From positions 1 through 64,000 of the forward strand of contig DDGL01000007.1 in NCBI GenBank assembly GCA_002337605.1: a DNA stretch of 64,000 nucleotides, given 5' to 3'. The notes beneath the pieces are model-generated. The model did no database searches. It was given only the letters and a program-made list of their open reading frames with translations, and was not told the DNA's origin. Below, piece after piece: positions 18,358 through 26,900 of the stretch. This DNA comes from Flavobacteriaceae bacterium UBA1903 (lineage in GTDB: Bacteria; Bacteroidota; Bacteroidia; Flavobacteriales; Flavobacteriaceae). Made by a program: the position numbers and the translations under genes. How positions within the stretch are numbered: the first letter of the stretch is position 1; each line of letters begins with the position of its first letter.

Positions 18358-18729
18358 TTAAGCTTTTATTAGTTTGTCTTTCAGTACTTTAAAGTCAACT
18401 GGCTTTGTTAAAAAATCATCGGCTCCTAAGCGTTTTGCAGTATTATAATTTTCTTCGTCCCCATAAGCCGTCACCATCATAACTGTTGGGGGTGGAGCGG
18501 TATAGTTTTTCTTTATTTTTTCCAGGAGTTCCAGTCCGCTCATACCTGGCATATTAATGTCGCTAAGTATTAACACTGCTTCCTGCTTGTGCGCTTTTAA
18601 ATAGCTAAGAGCTTCTTCCCCCGAAAAAGCAAATGCAAAATCTATTTCACCTTTTCGTATTTCTTTTCGAAAACGTTGCAGGAACAGATCCTGCACGTCT
18701 TTTTCATCGTCTACTACCAGTATTTTCAT
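18358..18729 (-). CDS. Single-domain response regulator receiver
   Basis: A 123-residue CheY-like protein without output domain: D7-D8 (VVDDE), phosphoacceptor Asp57 (LSDINMPGMSG), Thr87 (VTAYG) and Lys109 (LTKPVD). It is close to the receiver half of the downstream cyclase (shared RFRKEIRKGE/KFRKQIRGGE and SDINMP), suggesting duplication. It starts 11 bp after the membrane kinase gene. It could be a phosphate sink or shuttle between the two kinases and the cyclase. Confidence 0.93.
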   Translation of the reverse strand: MKILVVDDEKDVQDLFLQRFRKEIRKGEIDFAFAFSGEEALSYLKAHKQEAVLILSDINMPGMSGLELLEKIKKNYTAPPPTVMMVTAYGDEENYNTAKRLGADDFLTKPVDFKVLKDKLIKA

Positions 18730-18740
18730 AGTATATAATT

Positions 18741-20903
18741 TTAGTTAGTTGTAAGTTTAATAATGAATATTGTTCCTTCATTTTCTTTGGTTTCTACGTT
18801 TAATTCACCCCCATGTGCTTTAATAATATCATAGCTCATAGAAAGTCCCAATCCCGTTCCTTCACCCGTCGGTTTTGTGGTAAAAAAAGGTTGGAATATT
18901 TTATCCAATACCTGTTTTGGGATACCGTTGCCGTTGTCTTTTACTGAAATGGTTACTGAATCTTTAAGTTTGTTAGTACGAACTGAAACAGTAGGTGTAT
19001 AACTATCCAGACCTGTCGGGTTTTTAAAAGCTGACGGGTCTTTTTCAACTGCAGCCTTTTTTTCTGAAACTGCATAAAAGGCATTGGTGATTAGGTTTAA
19101 AATAACCCGTCCCATATCCTGTGGAATCACATTTACCATCCCGATACTTTCATCAAAATCTGTTTCTAAGGTTGCATTAAAAGATTTATCTTTTGCCCGT
19201 AATCCGTGGTAGGCTAGGCGCAAATATTCGTCTGCCAGTTTGTTGATGTCTGTGGGTTCTTTTTCCGCAGTGCTTTTACGGCTGTGCTGGAGCATTCCTT
19301 TTACAATGGCATCGGCTCGTTTGCCATGGTGGTTTATTTTTTCTAGATTTTGTTTAATATCATTCAGCAATAATTTTACCTCTTCTACATCTCCATTATT
19401 CAATTCTTCATCTATTTCCTCAATCAATTCATTACTTACTTCAGAGAAATTATTGACGAAGTTTAGCGGATTCTGAATTTCGTGTGCAATTCCTGCTGTT
19501 AACTCTCCCAGACTTGCCATTTTTTCGGATTGAATTAACTGAGATTGGGTGGCTTTTAGATTTTCAAGTGAATTTTTAAGTTCGCTGGTTCGTTCTTTTA
19601 CTAAGGTTTCCAGCTTTACGTTTTGGTCTACGAGCAGGTCTTTCTTTTCCTGAGTTATTTTTAGCACTTTTGCGGCTTCTTCTTCCATATTTTTAAGCAC
19701 TTCTTTAAAACGCATAGAAATGTAAATCATTAACATAAACGGAGCAGCTAGTATCGTTAATGAAATAATAAGTTTGTCATATTCATAATACAGGTCCAGC
19801 GAATATTTGTGAAGGATTATGTAAACACTCATTGCTATGGTTGGTATTACGATAGACGCTATCACGGCAAGTTCTGCACCTTTTATAGACTTTCTTTGCG
19901 TACTAAGTAGAAACACCAGATACCCCAATAGCAATGTAAATGCAATACCAAAAGGCCAGGAAATAGAAAATAAATGAGCTACGATGCTTGTAATCGTTAA
20001 TATGATAATGAATGCTAGTGTAATCCACGAAGTTCGTTTCAACAGGACCCATTCTAAAATAAGGAGTCCAAACAGCACAGTAAACCCCTGGACAGAAATT
20101 ACCATAAGAAACCTGATTTTCTCTGAACTATAGGAGATCTCATAAAAATAGCTGTAGAAAAAACCAATGGCATAAATAAGTACAAGCGTAGCTAAGCAGG
20201 CAATAAGCTTAAAAACCTTTTGATTTGGGTTGAGCGCTACTAAGAGCCAGAAAAGGAAAAATAATAAGGCAGAGATTCCAATACAGATTCCGCCGTAGGT
20301 ATACCCTTGTTGAATATCTTTTTGAACCCATTGGGAATAGGCGGGTCCGGTAAGGTTTATAAAGTTCTGAAGATTTTCAGGCTTTAATCTTATCTCTCGT
20401 TGTGTTAAAATAGTTTCATAGGTTACTACATGGACTGCTATAACATACTCTTTGCCAACCTCCAGGTTTATAGGAATTGGTTTTTTAGCCAGCGGATTAT
20501 ACCCTTCGAAGGTGTTCCCTGTATCCCCAAAAGAATGGATTAAATTTCCATTTATATATACATCGCTGGCTGCCCAGAGGTGGCGCGAAATGCCAAGAGG
20601 AATTCCCTTAAAAGTGGTATCCAGTTTAAATTTTAAACGAAACCACCCCTCAATGCGTCCGGTTTTGTCTTCCAAGGCTGTGGTAAATTGGGTGGGGTTC
20701 ATTTTTTTCCAGCCACTGGTTTCTATGTTTTCTTGTGCCCAGCCAGAACTAGTACCCTGTTTAAAGATCCAACCCTCCAATGGTGCCAAAAATAACTGCT
20801 CATGCGATTCAAAATCTGAAGTAGATAGTACTACAACAGGATCCTGAGCGAAACAAGAGGCTAGACTCCAAAAAGAAAATATAATGGCTATAAGGTGCTT
20901 CAT
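18741..20903 (-). CDS. 7TMR-DISM-type membrane histidine kinase
   Basis: A 720-residue protein: signal peptide (to about 19, SCFAQ), periplasmic jelly-roll sensor (about 25-190; GRIEGWFRLKFKLD, ...DVYINGNLIHSFGDTG), seven membrane helices (about 205-405), coiled coil (405-455), HisKA with IAHEIQNP (phospho-His about 473) and HATPase with DMGRVILNLITNAF, DNGNGIP, TGEGTGLGLSMS. It is therefore an inner-membrane kinase sensing a periplasmic ligand. Its start codon overlaps the stop of the giant kinase by 4 bp. From SQLIQSEKMASLGELTAG to the end it is nearly identical to the giant kinase core, so both probably feed the same receivers. Confidence 0.93.
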   Translation of the reverse strand: MKHLIAIIFSFWSLASCFAQDPVVVLSTSDFESHEQLFLAPLEGWIFKQGTSSGWAQENIETSGWKKMNPTQFTTALEDKTGRIEGWFRLKFKLDTTFKGIPLGISRHLWAASDVYINGNLIHSFGDTGNTFEGYNPLAKKPIPINLEVGKEYVIAVHVVTYETILTQREIRLKPENLQNFINLTGPAYSQWVQKDIQQGYTYGGICIGISALLFFLFWLLVALNPNQKVFKLIACLATLVLIYAIGFFYSYFYEISYSSEKIRFLMVISVQGFTVLFGLLILEWVLLKRTSWITLAFIIILTITSIVAHLFSISWPFGIAFTLLLGYLVFLLSTQRKSIKGAELAVIASIVIPTIAMSVYIILHKYSLDLYYEYDKLIISLTILAAPFMLMIYISMRFKEVLKNMEEEAAKVLKITQEKKDLLVDQNVKLETLVKERTSELKNSLENLKATQSQLIQSEKMASLGELTAGIAHEIQNPLNFVNNFSEVSNELIEEIDEELNNGDVEEVKLLLNDIKQNLEKINHHGKRADAIVKGMLQHSRKSTAEKEPTDINKLADEYLRLAYHGLRAKDKSFNATLETDFDESIGMVNVIPQDMGRVILNLITNAFYAVSEKKAAVEKDPSAFKNPTGLDSYTPTVSVRTNKLKDSVTISVKDNGNGIPKQVLDKIFQPFFTTKPTGEGTGLGLSMSYDIIKAHGGELNVETKENEGTIFIIKLTTN

Positions 20904-23900
20904 TTTTTCGTTGGAATTAAAATCATAAATGTTGTTCCAGTTCCCTCTTTAGTCTTCACTTTTAATTCTCCACCATGCGACTTTACAATATCGTAACTCA
21001 TGGAAAGACCTAAACCAGTTCCTTTTCCCGTGGGCTTGGTGGTAAAAAAAGGTTGAAAAATTTTATCTACAACTTGCTTTGGAATTCCATTTCCGTTGTC
21101 TTTAACTGAAATCTCTATAGTGTTTTTCAGCTTTCTTGTAACGACTGAAACGGTAGGTTTAAAAGTTTTATCTTTTAATGTATTTTTACGCTCATTGGTA
21201 GCGTAAAAAGCATTGGTAATTAAATTTAAAATCACACGTCCCATATCCTGCGGGATCACCTGTACCAAGCCAATAGACTCATCAAAATCTGTTTCCAGGG
21301 TTGCATTAAAAGATTTGTCTTTCGCCCGAAGACCGTGATAGGCCAGGCGCAGGTATTCGTCTGCGAGTTTGTTAATATCTGTAGGGACTTTATCGGCAGT
21401 ACTTTTTCTACTGTGCTGCAACATTCCTTTTACGATGGCATCGGCGCGTTTGCCATGATGATTTATTTTTTCAAGGTTTTGTTTTATGTCCTTCAGCAAT
21501 AATTTTACTTCTTCCATATCGCCCTTGGTCATTTCTTCATCTATTTCTTCTATGAGTTCGTTGCTAACTTCCGAGAAGTTATTGACGAAGTTTAAGGGAT
21601 TCTGAATTTCGTGTGCAATGCCTGCTGTTAATTCTCCTAAACTCGCCATCTTTTCAGATTGAATGAGTTGCTTTTGGGTTTGCTGTAGATCAGTTAATGT
21701 TTTTTCTAAGCGTTGTTTTTCAGCGAGCAGGGCAGCGGCTTGTTCTTCCGTATGCGCTAGATCGTTATAACGCTGGTATGCAAATATGAATACATTCCGG
21801 AACCGGTCCAGAATCCCTTTTTGAGTATCATTTAAAATCCCAAAATTTGAGATCCCAATCGCCCCATTTCCGAACGCATATAAAATGTAGGAGATGCTAT
21901 CGGTATTTTCCAGCCTCGGATCATCTGCTTCCCCGTTTTTTCGCCTCATTTCGATAAGATCCTTCAGTTGTTGACCTTTCAGGATCATTTCAGAAAATCC
22001 ATCAGTAGTCGTGGCTATAACGCGTAATTGTTCTTCTAGCGTGGGGTCGTCGCTATACGACATCTTGGTAACGGTACCTCCCATTTCGTGGGAGTAATCG
22101 TAATCCATAAAGGTTTCGTCGTCTTCATTATTTACGTCTATAAGCGCATTGCGAATATCTGTAAACCCTAATTCCAATAGCTGTTCGTATAAGGCCTGTA
22201 CAATCTCAAGCAAATGATCCGATTGTTTCATCCCCAACGCTACATTTCTCACTTTTTCCAGGGATGCTTCAATTTTGGCTTCCATGGCCTGTGCTTCGGC
22301 ATTTGCCAGATCGGTATAGCGTTTGTATGCGAATGTGAACACATTGCGGAATCGTTTCAAGACCTTTTTTTGCTCATCACTTAAAATTCCAAAGTTGGAA
22401 ATGCCTATAGCTCCATTTCCAAAGGAATACAGATTATAGGTAAGGTGATCGGTGTTGTGTAATCGCGGATCGTCCTGTTCTCCATTCTGAATACGTGTTT
22501 CAATAAGTTCTTTTAATTGCTCGCCTTTCAGTTCTATTTCAAAAAAAGCATCGTTGGCAGATTGTGTTTGTTTAATTTGTTTCTCGATAACCGGATCTCC
22601 GTGGTATGAAAATTCTGTAATAGCACTGGACATATCGTGGGAATAATCATAGTCTAAAAAGGTTTCCGTTTCGTCGTTGTGAATATCGATAATAGCATTT
22701 CTAATATCATTAAAGCCTAGTTCTAAGAGTTGCTCGTATAATGCCTGAGCAATTTCAAGCATGTCATCAGACTTTTTAAGTGTGAGTGCTACTGTTCTCA
22801 TTTTTTCCAGCGAAGCTTCAATTTTTGCTTCTTTTGCCTGTTTTTCAGCTTTTTGTAAATCTGTAAAACGGATATAGGCTTGTTCAAACACCTTGGCAAA
22901 ACGGGTTAAAATTGATGCTTCTTCAGGGGTTAATACTTCTCCTGTTACAATTAATAAATGGCCATGTGTAAAATGCGCACTATTTAATACTAAGCGATTT
23001 GGTAAACTTTCTAAAGTATCTAATTTCCAGGGAGCAAATTGTGCTATTACTTTGTGGTGTTCAGTATTCTCTTCTCCTTCGAGAAATGTAACGTGAAATG
23101 CTTCTTTGTTTTTCCAGCTTTTATACCTACGTTTTAAATGATGGTCTGCATCGAATGGTAGTGTCCAAAAGCTTTTAAAAGATTTATCATTTGCATCTGT
23201 CATCCACACTTCCCAACAGTTGTTTTCGTTATCATTTATCAAGTAACCGCAAGAGAATGGTGTTACACCCAGTTTGTAAAATTCCTGATACAACACTTCT
23301 GCAGCTTCCGAAAGCTCATCACTTTGATGCATTGCCATAGCTCTTGCTCTCACTCGTTCTAAGGCAATGTCAATCTGTGATTTACGAGCTCTTTCTTCCG
23401 ATTTTTGCAAATCCATAAATCGGATATAGGCCTGCTCAAAAACCTTCGCAAAGCGTTTTAAGATTTCAGCATCACTTTCAGAAGGAATAGCTTCGGTAAA
23501 AGAAGGGATGATTATGGCCGAATTTTTAGACCAGGCTGCTGTAAGCCTATGTTGTTCAGCCTGAAGCGCATGTTGTTTAAATTCATCTGGGAAGTCCTTA
23601 TAGTCACTATGCTCAAAAGCATATTCAAAAAAGCTGTTTTTATCTTGTACCGAAAAATCCTTTGAAAAATAGGCGTCACCTCGATGTTTGGAATCCCAGG
23701 CATCGTCAAATATTGGATGTTCAAAATAGGGCACCAGATAACTTCCGGAATAAGAAAAGTCATCGGCAGCGATCCAATGTAAAACATCCTTTTTGTCAGG
23801 AAAATAGGTACAAAGAATTACACCACCAGCATCGAAAATCACTCCTAAATTTTTTAGCTTTTCAGCAACAACAGCAACTACCTCTTGTAGTTCATTTGTG

Positions 23901-26900
23901 GTATGCATTGCCAAAGAACGGGAACGTACTTTTTCTAAAGCTGCTTCAATTTGAGCTTCTCTTGCTTGTGCTTCCGCTTTTTGAAGGTCGAGAAAACGGG
24001 TGTAAGCTTGTTCAAAAACTTTGGCAAAACGTTTAAAGATGTCTTCATTTTCATACGTTTCTGTAGTTATTGCCAATAGGTACCCATATTTAAAGTAGGC
24101 TGCATGCCATTTTTGCCACTTTGGGAATGAAATACCATTGTCCAACATGTTTTGAAAAATGGGCTGTACATCAGGAACAGTAAGCATGTATTTATAGTGG
24201 TTTTTAAGTTCCTTTCCACCTTTTGAAATTGAAAATGATTCCAGATTTTTCTTCCAACCTTGGTGCATTTGTTTATGTGCTGGGTCCTTAGTGTTTGGAA
24301 TTTTTAGATGTGGCATGATGCCATTTTCGTTGGCAAACCAAAATTCATCTGCTTTTGAATCTTTTTCACAGAAACCAAATCCAGTTCCCCAAAATTTACC
24401 CCCTAAACTTTTTAATTGTTGAAAGAGAACGAAGGCAACATCTCCAATTTCATCACTTTTATGCATTGCCATTGAGCGGCTTCTTACTCTTTCCAAAGCT
24501 GCTTCAATCTGGGCTTCTTTGGCTTGTGCTTCTGCCTTTTGGAGATCTAGGAAACGCGTGTAGGTCTGTTCAAAAACTTTTCCAAAACGTTTAAAAATTA
24601 CATGGGCTTCTGGTACTCTTTCGTATGTTATAAACAATAGGAATCCATTTGTAAATTTTGCCAGATGGTTCACCTGAAAGGTTGGCAATGGAATTTCGGC
24701 ATCCTTAAATTGTTGGAACGTTTCCTTAAGGTCTGGAAGGCTTTGCATATACTCGTAATGTGCTTCCAATTCTTTACCCCCTTGTTCGTACACAAAGAAA
24801 TCTTTATTATTTATAATCGCTTTGTGCCAGGGTTTTAAACTCTTGTGTTTAGTTAAGGGCAGCACAAAAGGCGACTGTATTTCGCCCTCGCTGCTCATAA
24901 TGCAAGTACTCGATTTTTTATCTTCGGAAAGAATATTGTAACCACAGCTCCACGAAGGAATTCCCAAATTTTGTACTTCGGTAAACAAGACATTGGCAGC
25001 TTCTGGCAGCTCATCACTATGTTGCATTGCCATGGTACGGCTACGGACTTTTTCTAAGGCGTTTTCAATCTGTGCTTCTCGTGCTTGTGCTTCTGCTTTT
25101 TGAAGGTCTATAAACCTAGTGTACGTCTGATTAAAGACTTTTCCGAATCGATATAAAATGTCTAGACTTTCTTCAGATAAGGGTTGGTCTCCTACTGTTT
25201 GTAATCCACCAAAAGGACTAAAGACAAACGAGGCAACATACCTATCTAAGGCGCGATTGGCATCTTGAACTTTTTTAGGAAATCTGCTGAACTCAGTATC
25301 TACATATAAATAATCATCATATAGTTCTTTTTCCTCACCCTCCATAACATAGACAAACTTTGGTGTCTGTGCTTTCCATTCGCGCATCATGGCATGGTGA
25401 AAAGGATAGTCTTCAAATATCATATAGTAGGATTCTGGTGCTTTTCCTTCAGCAGGATTTGCTGCCCAAACCGTGTTTGATTGGTCAGGTTCGTTATAAA
25501 TGTTGATGATACAGAATGAAAGTGAAAAGTCCAATACGGTAAGTTCTTGAAGTAAAGTCGCTACCAGATCTGATAGTTCATCGGAATGTTGCATTGCCAT
25601 TGCTCTTGCCCTCAAACGCTCTAATCCTAACTCTATCTGTGCCTCCCGTGTTAGTGCTTCGGCTTTCTGAAGGTCGAGAAATCTTGTATAGGTTTGTTGA
25701 AACACCTTGCCGAATCGCAACAAAATGTCATTTTCTTCATCTGAAAAAGGGTTGCCAGAATAATTCTCTATATATACTCCAACAGTATCTAATAGAACCG
25801 TTGAGATTGCCAGACCATCAAATTCAAAATATGTTTTTTTGGTATCTTCAGGTACGTCTGGGATACATTCAAACAGGTCTTTATAAAATTTGTTTTTCTC
25901 TTCAAAATCCAATTGGTTGGCGAAGAAATTATCTCCTTTGTTTTTGGCTTTGTTAAAACTGTTCCAGTGCGCACAGTCAAAATAAGGAATTACAATTTCT
26001 GGAAACACAGCATTCTCATCTGCCAACCAAATATGCATATTGTCATTATCCTTATAATCCAAGATAAAACCAGCATGCTCAATATTGATGTTTAATTGCA
26101 CAAATTGGTCATACAACACCTGAATAACTTCTTTGAGTTCTTCACTGTTGTGCATTGCCATGCTTCGTGAACGCACACGCTCCAAAGCGGTTTCAATCTG
26201 TGCTTCCCTTGCTTGAGCTTCTGCTTTTTTCAGGTCCGAAAAACGTGTATAGGCCTGATTAAAAACTTTTGCAAAACGTGTTAAAATACTACGCTGCTCA
26301 TTGCTTAATCCTTCAGGACCAGCGGTCTGCAAGCAGCCAAAACTGTGAAAAGACCCAGACATAACAGTATGTTCTGATGCCTGCATCATTTTTTTTAATT
26401 TCTCAGGAAAGTGTTTCATTTCTGTTTTTTCAAAAACAAACTTGTCCCAGTCTTTTTTTATCTTCCCTTTTAAATGATACTCCCAGTCTGTATTTCGTTC
26501 CTTCCAACCTTTTATCACAGCACGATAAGGCGGATTTTTATGATTCTGGACGTAGAAGCTCACAGGTTCGGCTTCTCTATTAGCCATCCATAATCGTGTT
26601 GAATAATCGTCATCGTTCATAATCCAGATGAGGCAACGGTCTAATTCCATATCAAGACTGTTCAATTCCTTATAAACCGTGCCTATCAATTCTTTTAATT
26701 CTTCAGAATTTTGCATTGCCAAAGAGCGTGAGCGGACTTTTTCTAAAGCAGTTTCAATTTTTGCTTCTTTGGCTTGTGCTTCAGCTTTTTTGAGGTCGAG
26801 GAAGCGTGTATAAGTTTGCTCGAATACTTTTGCGAAACGTTTGAAAATATCGTGTGCATCAGGTACATGTTCTCGGGTAATAAACAGCAGATAACCATAT

